Assembly: GCA_025642065.1 (NCBI GenBank)
Contig: JAODUP010001208.1
Location: 26,409 to 90,408, forward strand
Reading direction: 5' to 3'
Origin: Paralvinella palmiformis
Taxonomy: Eukaryota; Annelida; Polychaeta; Terebellida; Alvinellidae
Length of the DNA stretch: 64,000 nt
Shown here: positions 48,130 through 62,529 of the stretch, in pieces
Position numbering within the stretch: position 1 is the stretch's first letter
Layout of the letters: each line of letters starts with the position of its first letter
Program-made: the position numbers and the translations under genes
Notes under the pieces: generated by a model
Told to the model about the DNA's origin: nothing
Databases searched by the model: none
What the model saw: only the letters and a program-made list of their open reading frames with translations

Positions 48130-49760
48130 GAATTTGTTATCCCATTTATAATTTCACATTAAATAATAAATAAATATAAAAGCATGAAGTAAAAGCATGA
48201 AGTAAAAGCATGAAGTAAAATCGCCCGTTTCGACAATTTAAATGTTCCAAAGCTATGATGCCTTTGGTAAATTGGGAATGTACTGATACATAATGTAGTG
48301 TTATCAGATTGCCAGATGATAACTCACGCTTCACTTGCTTTAGGAAATATAGAGCGCACGATGATGATAGTAGACTAATTGGTCTATAATATGTCTTAGC
48401 AGAAGATTTAAATATTTGAACTAGAACAATCACTGGTTGTAATGATTGGTTAATAATATGGGTGGTAGAGTTAGTAATGTTTGTGATTGTTGCTTTCCTG
48501 AACATAATTGATATTTCATCCAAGCCTAAATTAGATTTAGGTTTGAGGTTGTCTGCAATGGTGGCGACAGATACTGATGAACATGCTGTTACTGTGAGAA
48601 ATAGGGATGAATGAAGTGAAGTAGTGTTTTGTCAGTGGAACGTTCTGACTCGAGCGTATGCCTATATTTGCAAATAATAAATGAAGACTTTCAGCTTTTT
48701 CACTTCTGTTATAAACTAGGATATCAAGAAACTTATTGGGGAATGCAGATTTATTATCCATTTTGTCTATTACTTGTTTTAATATTGACCAGCAGTTCTT
48801 TATGTCGTGTTTATTATCAGTTTTTATTCCGTTATAATATATTAAAGGAATTATTAAAGATTCTGAATGTCTGTATGTTTTTATCAATGGGTTTTTTTAA
48901 TGATTTTTTAGGGCATAATTTGGCTTTTGTGCGGATGAAGTTAAAATTTTAGTGGTGAACCAAGGTTATCGCTTCATTGAATTTAAAGAGGTTGATTCAC
49001 GTAAAGGAAAGGATTTATTAAATAGCGTAGAACATAGCTCTATGACGTCATTATAAACCACATTGGGGCATTCAGTATCATTAATGAAGCGGAAGCTTAT
49101 CTTATCTAGATTATCGTTAAAATGACTTTGTTTTATTATGTTGCTGTTTTCTATTTTGGGTGATGATAAATGTTCCAAAGTAATCGTGTACGTCGGTAGT
49201 AATGATACCTGAAAGATGAGTAGATGATATATCATTAGTATATATGTGATCTATCAAATTTGTCATCGATGAAAATATTCTAGTTCGTTTTATTATAATT
49301 AGTAAATATCTATGTGTAATTTATATTATCAAAATATTCGTTTGTGTTTCTATGGTTGTCAAATTTTAATAAATCTATGTCCATATCGCCCATGATAAAC
49401 CATGAATACACCTATATCGTTTCTAATTTTATATATGAGATTTTCCTTAATGCAGATACCTACACCACGTTTAGACCCGTGCTATCGACATGGTGATATA
49501 ATATTGTGGCAGCCATTTAGGTGAAGGCATTCTTCGTTTATGCTACAATAGATTTCAGTAACGACTATTATATAAAGCCGTAACGAATCAGACTTTAAAT
49601 GGTGAAAGAGTTCGTGAAATGGATTCCAATTGGCTGACAAACGGCGACAATTTAATTGAAAGAGAGAATATTTGATCTTTCCTTCCGTCGGTTTATCTGT
49701 ACCGTTGGAAGTCTAGTGGCTCATAATAAGAGCACTTTATGAGATTATATTGAAAAGGTG
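48130..49760 (-). pseudogene. Jockey-like LINE: endonuclease and RT N-terminal remnant
   Basis: Minus-strand text runs from about 49530 down. First comes GVGICIKENLIYKIRND, then GDMDIDLLKFDNHRNTNE near 49390 (GDFNIDLL block of the AP endonuclease). The ORFs at 49235-48966 and 48887-48537 follow (CWSILKQVIDKM, LFANIGI). At 48523 comes DEISIMFRKATITNI, then YRPISLLSS, the NYRPISLL block of the RT. It is truncated before the catalytic DD, and a short 13-bp triplication (AGCATGAAGTAAA) sits at 48180-48220. Confidence 0.85.
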
Positions 49761-49905
49761 AATCTCTATCCTCCGTATCATTGGTATTGAGATATATAGA
49801 TACTAAATCGAATTCAGCACTCGTATTGGCCTTGACTAGTGTCATGTTATCTATCATAAAGAAGGTCGTTTAATAGTGGTCCATCTAATCAGATATAGCT
49901 GGGAC

Positions 49906-49911
<6 letters not shown>

Positions 49912-49951
<40 letters not shown>
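49912..49951. repeat. (TA)n microsatellite
   Basis: About 40 bp of TA. The flanks 49952-50200 hold nothing recognised. Confidence 0.95.
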
Positions 49952-49954
<3 letters not shown>

Positions 49955-50340
49955 TAACTTACACAATTCAACAGACCTTTTTAGCAATGAGACTCATCCA
50001 GAAATACGTAAATACAAGTTGTTGAGTAGCTAGTCACGTCCCAGCTATATGTATCTAAATCTATCCATGATCTAATCTCCGTATCAGCCCAAATCACCTA
50101 TTGCTTCAGTAAAATCTACATTTACAACGTATTAGATTCGAGCATTGAATACTAAATACTTGTGTGTAGGGGAGGCGGTGTCCATCAATAAGGCTGTCTG
50201 ATTTTTGGTTGTGTTTTGGCACCACTAACACAGAGATTAAAATAATAGCATTAAATTATTGCCATCCAGAATTGAATATCAATATAAATGTTGTAGGATA
50301 TAACTTTGAAGTTATGTATCTGAAACAATGTTCGAATATA

Positions 50341-50437
50341 CTACTACTACTACTACGACTACTACTACTAATAATAATAAAAATACTATTAATACTACTA
50401 CTATTACTAATAATAATAATAATAATAATAATTATAA
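50341..50437. repeat. (ACT)/(AAT)n; the AAT part is the tail of the LINE on the minus strand
   Basis: ACT triplets grade into AAT. Read on the minus strand, AGTTTATAATTATTATTATT forms the simple-repeat tail of the LINE at 50405-52310. Confidence 0.85.
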
Positions 50438-52310
50438 ACTTTTATCGCACCAATTTCATTGAAAAGAATTAGATCAGTGGCGCACCTAATACAGGGGTTA
50501 TGTAAACTCATAGTCTAGGTACAATGCAGAAATCATTGACAAATAATCGGATTCAGTGGAAATTATTTTGGGGGGGATTAGCAAATTTGAAAAGGTGGGT
50601 TTCCAAATGGTGACGAAAAGTATATATTCTAGTTGATGATTTAATATGTTCAGGGAGTGATTTCCAAAGAGTAGGGATAACATCTGAAAAAGCACGAGTC
50701 CCAAGAAGAGTGTTAACCTTGGAAACAGACAAAAAGTGAAAACCAGATGAACGGAACTGTCTGGGTTTGGGTGCTATAGAAAGCGTGGAAAATAGATACC
50801 AATATTCTCCCGAAGAAAGTGTTTGTTAGACAATGGTACAGAGATTGGTAATGACGCAAGATGTAACAAGGAGCCAATAAACATATTTCACAGCTGGGAC
50901 AGAATGAGATAATGGTGGTAAAGGTGTGGCATCCCTAGCAAAGCAGTTCTAAACACATCGACTATTTAGAATATCCTCTTATGCGGTGTTATAAAGATGA
51001 TAGTTGCAGTAATCTACTCTGAATTTTGTAGCAATAGTTTTGGCGACTGAAAGAGAAATATAGCCACGAATACGACGAAGGTCGTTAATATGGTAGAGCA
51101 AGTAGAGACAATATGTTTTCTGAAATTAAAATTGCTATCAAATGTATCACCAAGATTACGTAGTGAGTGATGGTGTGATGCTATCATTAAGGATGGGCGA
51201 TGGGAAGAAATGAGTAAGATTGTTGCGTTGTCTGGATGTACCACTAAGAGATATTACTAAGACAGTCACCTAGATGTGTAAGAGAAAGATATGTGTCTGG
51301 TGCAGATAAATATATGCATACGTGGGTGTCATCTGCATATAAATGTTGGGATATTTTGTGGCTCTGAATCAGAGAGCTTGGCGGTTTGGCATGCAGAGTA
51401 AACAGGAGCGGTCCAAGAGCAGAACCTTGGGGAACGCCGCAAAACAAAGGAACTGCCTTTGAAAAACAGTTTGTTATCTTTATTGAATGAAACCTATGTG
51501 TTAAGAATGAGTAGATCCAGGTTAGTGCTAAGCCCGATATGCCATATATATCAGAGAGGCCATCTATGAGAACAGAATAGTCAGAGATGTCAAAAGTTGC
51601 TGATAAATATAAAAATGTTAATTTCCTGTGTCCATGTTTAGTTATATGACATTTTGAACTCTTTGTAGGCAGACTGAAACACATTAAGCAAGTGATGACA
51701 GAGTAAGTGAATGTTCAAACGACCGCATGGGAGTTTTTCTTATACTTTGGATATGAAAGATAGATTATATATAGTTCTATTGTTGTTTAGATCATTGGCT
51801 GATAAAGTTGGTTTCTTAAGAAGAGGGTTTATATGGGCATGTTTAAGATGAGAATGAACACTCTAAACTTAGTGGTATTTTTATTATCTTAGTAATTGGA
51901 ATAATTAGTGCGTGAAGCCAATATGTTAGCAGAAATGTTAGGATAGAAGTAAGTTCACAGGCCTTATTAGGGGACGATATAAACTGTTTAGCAACTTCAG
52001 TAACTGAGGCTGGTTTAAATACTTTGCAAGGCTGGTGTACAACTGTAAAATAAATATTACCACTAGTAGCATAACATGGGAAACAAGTATGAATTTGGGT
52101 GACATGTGGAAAATAACAATTTGAATCATGAGCGTGCTGAGAAACAGAAGTCTATCAGTGGAGAGTCCTATTTGTACACTTCAGATTTGATGAGAATTGT
52201 CAGAGTTGTAGGAGATCATGAGTCTATAAATGTCAGTTTTAGTTTTTTTTCATGGATCTATTGCAGAAATAGCACTGTTTATTATATCTAGGGCTGTTTA
52301 GTTGTGTGCA
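50405..52310 (-). pseudogene. CR1/L2-type LINE reverse transcriptase, 3' end intact, decayed (family 2)
   Basis: Minus strand. The region 52300-52130 matches 32360-32520. KYLNQPQLLKL-type text follows, where another frame reads KVFKPASVTEVAK near 52010. The frame 51684-51244 carries LYLSATFDISDYSVL, GVPQGSALGPLLFTLHA and QHLYADDTHVCIY, so the catalytic YADD is intact. LRNLGDTFDSNFNFRKHI lies near 51160. The C-terminus near 50700-50570 reads like AFSDV-P-LW-SLP and ETHLF in shifting frames. The 3' end has GGTGCGATAAAAG and an (ATT)n tail. About 1.9 kb, with stops in every domain. Confidence 0.9.
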
Positions 52311-52319
52311 TGATGTATG

Positions 52320-52382
52320 TACAGTGTGTGCATGCCCGCGTATGTGCGTGCGTGTGTGTGTATGTGAGAGATATTGTGTGTC

Positions 52383-52427
<45 letters not shown>

Positions 52428-52436
52428 CTGTATGAA

Positions 52437-52498
<62 letters not shown>
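52320..52498. repeat. Compound (TG)(TA)(TG)n microsatellite
   Basis: TG-rich run, (AT)n at 52387-52420, then about 58 bp of (TG)n. Confidence 0.95.
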
Positions 52499-54250
<1,752 letters not shown>

Positions 54251-54337
54251 TAGATGATGACGTGATTTACTCCCAACAAGACGAAACCCAAATGGGCGAA
54301 TCTATTTTTAAAATGACATAGTCATTTGTTATCATAA

Positions 54338-54400
54338 TAACCCAAACCCTTACTCTTACCCTTACTCTAACCCTAAACATTACCCTAATTCTAAAATTAG
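54338..54400. repeat. Degenerate telomere-like hexamers
   Basis: CCCTTACTCTTACCCTTACT, then CTAACCCTAAACATTACCCT, reads as imperfect CCCTAA-type units, about ten, with substitutions. It may be an interstitial telomeric relic or simple-sequence drift. It gives an artificial RVRVRV peptide on the minus strand. Confidence 0.5.
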
Positions 54401-54884
54401 GAGAACTAGTCTTTTTAAAATTCTTCTTGTAGAAGAGTTGTGTAGAAGAGCTTAAATAATCCTTTCCAATATTATTTTGTTTATCATATTTCATTAAATC
54501 ATATCATTTCATACGATTTGATGTTAAATTGAGATATTGCTTCATGAAAATTAATGAAACACACGATCACTGAAAATTACACTGTCCAATAAAATTTTGA
54601 ACATTTATATTAATCAGTATATGACACTGCTATACAAAACTACTGCATCTAGTCCTTAAAGTCGTCGGTGCCTATGTCATTGCGTTTAGTAACCACACGT
54701 ACAACTTGATCTAGAAAATTTGAATATTCAACTTCACATTAAATTTAACGTTTGCCCAGCTTCTTCAAAACATAGGATTTAAACTGATAAACACAAATAA
54801 CACATTCTTAATTTATCCTCATGGGTGGAGAAAGTACAGTTTGGAGAACGTTTTATGGGAGAAGGTGGTCGACGTCAAACAAAA

Positions 54885-55150
54885 AGGTCTTAATCAGAAA
54901 CGGTTAAATCCGTGCAGTGAAGTAGATGTCTAATTGTGTCAGCATCGAAAGCAATGACATGATCGATCTTCTGGGACTAGAACTAAACCCTTTCTTCAAT
55001 AAGTGTACTGAAAGATAGCATTTATTTTCTATGCATCAGATAAGGAAGACACCAAGAACGGTAAATGGCACCTATGCTATCAGAATCCAATCGTTAAAGT
55101 AAGTGAACACTGTACTTCAATTGTGATTCGTTATCAACGACAGTTATTCC
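54885..55150 (+). repeat. R6 dispersed repeat, copy b
   Basis: Counterpart of 44412-44625, but here preceded by a different sequence and with about 45 extra bases inside (near 54975-55015). No palindrome adjoins it. Confidence 0.7.
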
Positions 55151-57330
55151 TTGACCGATGAGTGTTTGATGAGGAATAAAATATAATTTGCAATGACGTC
55201 ACATGAAAGTGATAATTCACAATTAAGTTTCAGGAGAAGACGGTGGAAAAAGCTCAGAAAGATAAACCCTTGCAATGATAGGTCTGGTGTCATTCATTAT
55301 TAGCTATTGGTGTCTAGGTAAATGGTAAAGCCTAGCACCAATCATTGACCAGCCACCATTGAGCTGAATAACTAAAGTCTCTTAGTTTCTCTAATCGTTA
55401 TTTAAGGTGCATTAATTCCACAAAATTGAATGTATTATACCAAAAGTTTCAAGCGATCATCTATGTAAGATAATACATTTTAGGATTCACTGTTACAGTC
55501 AGAGACTCTTTGCCTTCCTGTGGATATTACGTGTGGTATCATCCAATCACTAGTTTCTTTATGAATTTTGCAATTGTTATTTTCAGAAATTGGGCCAGTG
55601 GATTTAAGTTTAATTAATTGATTGTTATTTGAATCTCCGTTCTGTGGTATATAGGCTCTCTATGTTGTTCATAATCATTTGATTGGTGATAATCTTCCGC
55701 GATATAAACTGTTTGTCCATTTATACTACTACGGGTCCTTTATCAGCATTCTAATGACTATATCTTTATTTTCACGAAGGGGATTTAGGATTAATTATTC
55801 ATCGATTGTTCAATTTTCTTTCTTCCGGACAACATTTATTTGTTGTAAAATTAATAAACCGTTGCTGTCATAGCAAAAATAATTATTTTAGTTTTAGTTT
55901 CCAAAATGTATGCTTTTGAAATCTTTGGTTTTGAGCGAATAGGAGTCAATTACTGAGTAACTGTGATTCTAATATCGTAAAAACGTGATTTTTATGATAT
56001 TATTAGTTAGACTATAACAGGGGTAAGTTTGACCATGTGAAGACCCTAGTTTAAAACTTTAATCAATGATAGACCATTGAATTGGCCGCGACTTCTCTCC
56101 CTATAATTTACACTCTTCGAATGAACTTTACATATCCGAGTACCTAGCTCGCCATAGGCCATTCGCAATACTCGATAGATGAATTTATTTAATCTATGTT
56201 TTTGGGAAAAAAATGAATTTCTGTAAGGAAAATAGCACTCGAATTAAATCGGTTTTTGAGGATCTGATCTACGGTAATTTATTCCCAATGGCAAAATAAT
56301 ATTTTAAGCCATTTACCTACAACCTCTAAATCTTAATCAATCAATATACCAATACAATGATAAAGTGTGTCACAAGGGAAGCATTCTAGCTACATATACT
56401 AGTGCAGCATGGCAGTTATCCTGGATACATTCTCGTCTCCCTTGAGTAATGTGACCATTTTAGTCCAAGATATTTGACGACTCGTCTGTTTTATTGACAC
56501 GCACAATTTTCTGTATTTTTGGCGGATTTACTGGTAGGATTGTTTCTGTATCCTCTGCTGGGGAACTCAGAGTAGGTAGTCAATGCTTCAAAGTGTTGTT
56601 TGGCTTCCAGGAAAATGTCGCAGGGTCGTGGGTTCTGTTACAGGCTTCCAAATGCATTCCGAAGTCAGAGGGAAGCGTTTCCCCGGACAACAACGAAAAC
56701 CTATTATTCAGCGTCACCGATGCTGAGGCTGTTCTCTTCCGGTCTTAAGTTTACCATTGCCCTTTCCTTTGATCTTTCTTATATGATATTTAAGAATGTG
56801 ATCTAATAGCAGGCCACAATTATTCCTACTTTTATTCACGGATAATCCTAATCCGTAGATTGTGTCTGCAACTGTATGTAAAATATATTTTTCATAACAG
56901 TCATTCGCCTCTGAAAATGAATTACTGTCCTCATATTATCCAGAGAAGTTCCCTCATTAGAGACATCCGTAGTCTATCCCAATGTTCTGAATGAGGGATT
57001 TCCCATACTAATATTTTGTCTTATGCCGCAGTTCCTATCGCCTGTATCTCATCGGCTAAGCCCTGGAAACTACAACAGTTAGATTTACTATTGATGGGCC
57101 GATTTGAAAGATTATTATCCTCTAATATAAATCTAAACTGGAACATATTACAAAGTGAGTCCCTCGGGCCGATAACTGTTCTGGTTCCAGCTTTAACATC
57201 CTCTCTAATCTCAACTTGAGTCGATCTACGTTCCTGGTAGGTACCCGTTTGTTGGGTTTTAAACGAGTACGATTGAAACTCATTCCTCTTATCCGGTTGC
57301 GCCTTTGTGTCTCTGTGTGTGTATCTGTGA
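55151..57330. other. Unassigned; one moderately GC-richer block at 56400-57290
   Basis: The block 56400-57290 is less AT-rich than its surroundings and open on both strands in parts. The plus frame runs 56494-56748 (84 codons). On the minus strand 56935-56714 is open for 73 codons with text ADTIYGLGLSVNK, and 57290-57120 with basic text KLRLERMLKL. None of these resembles a family I recognise. It could be a decayed mobile-element ORF or host exon debris. Confidence 0.35.
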
Positions 57331-57333
57331 TAT

Positions 57334-57336
<3 letters not shown>

Positions 57337-57396
<60 letters not shown>
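57337..57396. repeat. (AT)n microsatellite, 60 bp
   Basis: Pure dinucleotide run. Confidence 0.97.
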
Positions 57397-57399
<3 letters not shown>

Positions 57400-58429
57400 C
57401 GATTCCATCTGGAAATATTGTATATTGGGTCTTACTTCGAAATTGTGTTGCTCAGAAGTTGTTAAATGTTGTAAATTATCTCTTGATATATTGAGATTGG
57501 GCATTCATCACCAACACTTGTTTGAAATATATTTAATACAAACATATGGAATTTAAGTATTCCATCAAATCCTTTATTCCAATAGATATTTACCATAGTA
57601 CCAATAGTAATAATCAGATATCTGGAAAAAAACATATTCTATGCCGATATTCATTGATCACATTACTCCAAGAAATCATTACCATTTCGGTGCTTCAACA
57701 TTCTATGCCGTAATGTAGATTAATTATCAAATAGCTAAGGTGTATAATATCACAGGTATGTTATATTTGTTAGCAGTAAACTATATTTCTTTGTGTCTGA
57801 TCAGTATCGAGTGCTTTATTTTATTATTTGCTTTTGACATATGTAATAATCAAACACAATTCCAGTAAGAAACCGATCTCCAAGTGAACATTACATTTTG
57901 GTTTTTATTTCAAACCTAAGATATCGGGGACAACAACACGGATTATCTGTCTATGTTTTAAAAGAAACGATGCAGGTGTTCAATCAATATATCAATTGTG
58001 AGTATATCAGTTCGACAATCAGATATGTGATATGATTTCGGAATGACCAATATATTCAACCTAATAATATCAGACAAACACATACCTAGCCATTAAAAAT
58101 CCAAAGAAATATATATAATTGGACAAATTTGCTAATTCAGCTTACTAGTATTGATAGACAACAACAACAACAACAACAACAACAACAGGATTAACAAGGG
58201 AGCATACAAATGCCGCGTTGTTTCTGTTTCTTGCTCTTTTCGTTTAGATAAAACAAATAGATGGAAAGTGCAAATAAAATGACAATACAATGATATATCA
58301 ATTTGATTGATGAAGTTAGAACACAATATTGGCACCAAATATAATTTTTATAAGATAATCATCTGTCTCCGTATTATTACAAGCCAATGTAAGTGATGAC
58401 GTGAAATAAAGTTAATTGTTTGTAGTTAT

Positions 58430-58700
58430 ATTGGTGTACTAATAATCTATTCTTGTTTAAGCATCTTACCATTAAACACTGTAGTCACTAATTCAACGTA
58501 AGTTTGACAAGAAGAAAAATTCTAGAAAGAGATGTTAATAGGAAATCTATGTTTATCAATCCATAAATCACGGATAATATCATGTTGTTGTAGAAGCTAA
58601 CAATTGCTCGATGACCCACATCATCTTAGGTATATCACCTGAAATCCTTCATCGTTGCTTATCTAAATACCATACACTCCTTATTATATTGTCGTTGGTT
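58430..58700 (+). repeat. R7 dispersed repeat, copy b
   Basis: Aligns with 10135-10490; see that copy for shared blocks. A (CAA)n run (58159-58189) lies upstream. Confidence 0.55.
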
Positions 58701-60355
58701 GTATAAGTCATGGGCGTGAAAGTAATACAAAGGGGATATCCTCTCTTTGGTAAGCATAAGGAAAACATTTGAAGTAGTTTTTAAAAGTTTTTTGGGGGCG
58801 GGAAATTAAGCTTAACTATTTATTATATTTCGCCTATCCGACAACCCCTGGCCTGTCTCTTTAATCCCAATTAGACTAGATCTATGGACTTGCATAATAT
58901 CACATTTACATATTTGATGGCCTATAATAGAACAGGAGTTATACAGATTATCTGCAGACACATAATTAGAATGCAAGCCACAACAAATTAGCTGAAGTCA
59001 GCGCTGTTTCGTCATGACGGCCCAATCAAACACCACTGAGTGATCGGTCTAGTGTTCTTTCAGGTCAGTGGTCATATGTCACTAAAATATGATGACAGCA
59101 TTATGCGTTTAGTTTAGCGACTATTTAGATATAAACACTCTCCAAAAGACAAATCTTGTGGCATTAACATGCAATTAATGGTCTCGGTTAAGTAAAGCTT
59201 TTAATCCTCTTCAAGATATGTCAAATGAAAGGAGAATGTCCTAATGTGAGTGAGACAGTGAATGAGTGATTGAGCGAGCGAGTGAGAGATTGAGTGAGTA
59301 TATTGCTTGACAATAAATGTTAGTACAGTATTTCATATTTATTTTGATTTAAGGTGTCAAAAACCAAAAAAAGGGGTCGATTCCATTTTATCAATTTCAA
59401 ATAAAATATTATTATTATTATTATTAATTTTTTTATTATTAACATAATCATTTTCATCATTATTATAAAAACCATTATTCTAGGTTTACTTTTACAAACA
59501 TACATAATTTGCGATTAGGTGTTTTATTTACGTATATGACAAATAACTATAGTATACTCTATATTATATATTATACTCTATATTATACAACCTCGTTTCC
59601 TACTTATCAACACGATGTTGCGAATTGTATTATGTATTATTAAATCAGTGAATGCGACTTTCAGATACCTTATCTCAAAGAAGTATCGCGGAAAGAGGTA
59701 TATACAGTGGATACAGGACATACTGATCCAGATAGTGGAACTAAATGATTTCTGCTGGCATAAAAATGACTTGAGTTTCTCTAGAAATGCTGAATTCGGA
59801 GTATGGCTCCTCTATTATGTCGACAGATGAATTGGACTGAAGAGCCTCTGGTAAGAAACTATTACTTCTCAAATCAGTTTAGAAATAAATGTTTAATCAC
59901 TTACTGGTTGATTATTTTTCTAATACATCTAGAGTTATTATTGTGTTCCAGATCAGGGTACAAGGTACTTGAGCACAATAAAGGGTATGGGATTGGAAGG
60001 TCGTTGATCTCTCTTCGTATTGGTCCTCTCATTGAGTAGATTGTTTCGTGGTGTTATGTAAATATAAGCAAAGTAATTTATTTGGAATAGGACTATGAGT
60101 ACCGGCAGATATATGTTAAGATGGGATAATTTTGACAATGTTCGAATATATGTATCATCATATCGGAATGTAACTGTGTATTGTATGAGGATAGCATGAA
60201 CAAACACAAGTCGTCATTGATGATTGAAATCACTGAACCGTGCCGAACGATTTTCACACCTTGTTAATGGACGTCATGCATTGACTGGGAGTGCCTTGTA
60301 CATGCACGTTTTACTTTATTTCCCTAGCAATACGCCAAATATGCCACAAGAAGAA
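58701..60355. other. Unassigned AT-rich DNA
   Basis: No domain recognised. An (ATT)n tail-like run at 59408-59425 follows AAATAAAATATT. GAGT repeats lie at 59250-59300. Open frames at 59615-60039 resemble no known protein. Confidence 0.4.
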
Positions 60356-60359
60356 AATT

Positions 60360-61010
60360 AGACTTCAATGGTGAATTAGTTAGTAACTCCTGTGCCTGAA
60401 ACATCGGAGGAGAAAAGCAAACCTAATTCGCCTTTGTCAATGAACTCTGAGCGTCAAGAAATGGAGGAAAATAACTGTAAATTTCCTCAACTGTGGGTGG
60501 TACAAACCAGCAACTTAAAACCCTCAATGTGAAACTGCATGTTATAAGGCTACACTCAAAGGTCATTCCGACCAAACAGAGGCCTTATCCGACGAAAACA
60601 GCCATCTGGGAACTAGAAGCAATCCTACAGAGGGAAGAGTGAACTGATTTGAGAAGGAAGTGGACGATCTTCGCGATGAGTTACTACTACAAGCTAATGC
60701 AATGTGCAGGAGGGATAACATTGCATTCCCAAATATCACAGTAACCCTCATGAACTACAAAATATCGAGATAGTTAGGATGTACCGAACTGGATCGAAGG
60801 GAAGGTATTCCAGGGTGATAATAGCTAAAGTGAACGATATTGGCAGAGACGTAATTGGGCAGTACATAAGGAATACAAAAGGAACCAATTTCACTGTAAT
60901 CAACCAGCTGCCGAGGGAACTTGTTGCGAGGAGACGCCAATTAGTTTCTGTGTAAAAACATGTTAAACAAAATAACCAAAACGTAAAGTGGCTAATGGGT
61001 TCTGACAAAA
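60360..61010 (+). pseudogene. L1-type LINE ORF1 remnant
   Basis: Plus-strand text first reads as a coiled-coil-like segment (ELEAILQREE near 60615, then in shifted frame LENEVDDLRDELLLQANAM-like text). RRDNIAFPNI follows near 60709, the R--N--I--I block that opens the RNA-binding domain. The short open frame 60779-60955 reads RVIIAKVNDI, then NTKGTNFTVI, then LPRELVARRRQL. This is the L1 ORF1 C-terminal pattern (P-I-AKF, KGT-F-I--DFP-E---RR--L). No ORF2 follows. Several frameshifts. Confidence 0.72.
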
Positions 61011-61730
61011 CATAGAACGTAACAAACAAAGACATGATCTTTTAAATATTGTTACTTTAAATGATAGTTTCCATCGGATGGACGTTAACTATATTTAAAA
61101 CCTGTTAATAATCGTTTGTATAGTCTACCTAAATGAGAACATCTTTGATGTCAAATCTTACATCATAGCCCATTATAAACCAATTTTAGAATATAAATTC
61201 AGTACGTTATAAACTATTTTCTAGTAAGATGTTATAACTCTGAGTTTGATGCTAATAACAAATTCGTCCATCAATTCGCCTTTGCATTTGATGGGGATAT
61301 TGCATTATTCCGAGGTGGCTTCATTTCGCCAACTACATCGAGAGTTCATGTCATTAGTAATTTATGAAAACTTAATTATTACGCTGCAAACTTAATGAAG
61401 TACAACACGTATAGGAATGAAAACAGCTTAAACGCTTTATCCGCTTCGCCCGTTACTACGTTGATGAGTGTGATGTTTCTATTATATATAAAATAAAATA
61501 AAACATTCGCGCAATATGCGATGAATATCATTCGTCAATGTGTATTTCTTTGAGAAGCGAAGAGATTAATTTTGATAAATATTGAATCTTTATAATATCA
61601 TAGAAAGTTATATATAATACGAAAAGTAGCTCTTAGGTAATGTTTTCTAGATAAGATAATCAATAAATAAAAATGGTATAACTAAATTATCCAGCAACTG
61701 AAAATATACAAAAGATATAAAACAATTTCT
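61011..61730. other. Unassigned AT-rich DNA
   Basis: Nothing recognised. Confidence 0.4.
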
Positions 61731-61731
61731 T

Positions 61732-62420
61732 ATGGACAGAAACCAGGATTATTTAATAATCAGTAAGCAAATTAATTTACGTATATCTGTTATCAATATT
61801 AATGTTGTAGGCGTATTTAAAAAAAGGTTCTGTGCGAAGAAGTCTTATTGGCAACATTTCAAATTCACTGTTCACTTTGTTCTGATCGTAGGAGGCTATT
61901 ATGCATACCATCATGCAGCTTTAATTCACATGAAACGTGGTGTAGTCGGCATAGCACTTCGTGATTCTTTGAAGGAAGAAATCCATTTGTGCTTTCGGGA
62001 TAAAAATTTCAAAAATTACCAACTAACTTTCCTATATGGGGAGGTAGGTCTTCGTGTATCTATTGCTTACCGGTAACATTAAACTAAGAAACATGGTATG
62101 GAAGCTACAGGTTTCATAAAAGAATTTTCGGAATTTGGTTACTCGCTTGCTACCAACAGTGACTGTCTGTTGATCTTAGGTGATTTTAATAAACATTGGG
62201 ATTGTCAGAGAAATATATATACTAAACAGCTAATAGATACTAAAGACCTGCCAATCTAAGACAGCATGTTGAATCGAGGGTGTGTCCGTGATCATTTCCT
62301 TTTTAGTATTGATGTTTCTTTACAGAAAAACACCGTTTGAGCTAAAGTTATTTCATACAGGAAGTATAAGTCGATTGCTAAGGATGCTTTTCTTGCTGGT
62401 ATTCAGGTCTCTTCTAGAAA
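61732..62420 (+). pseudogene. CR1-like LINE endonuclease domain fragment
   Basis: The open frame 61732-62076 reads NINVVGVFKKRFCAKK near 61795 and RGVVGIALRDSLKEEIHLC near 61940. It ends with EVGLRVSIAYR, an AP-endonuclease segment. After a stop, EATGFIKEFSEFGYSLAT and LLILGDFNKHWDCQRN (GDFN-H catalytic block) follow. Next comes the SDHFLFSIDVSLQ block near 62293, equivalent to 20290 in the related copy, and SYRKYKSIAKDAFLAGIQVSS. It is cut at 62418 by (GA)n. Confidence 0.87.
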
Positions 62421-62443
62421 GAGAGAGAGAGAGAGAGAGAGAG
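62418..62443. repeat. (GA)n then (TG)n microsatellite
   Basis: About 26 bp GA, followed by TG-rich sequence to 62510. Confidence 0.93.
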
Positions 62444-62529
62444 GGTGTATGTGTTTGTGTGAGTGAATGTCTCTTTCTATCTGCATTCGCGCGCGTGTGT
62501 GTGTGTTTTAGCTGTGTACAATAAGGCAC

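Noticed and set aside
60748..61035. Minus-strand 95-codon frame
   Set aside because: It is antisense to the L1-type ORF1 text on the plus strand, which has the recognisable pattern.
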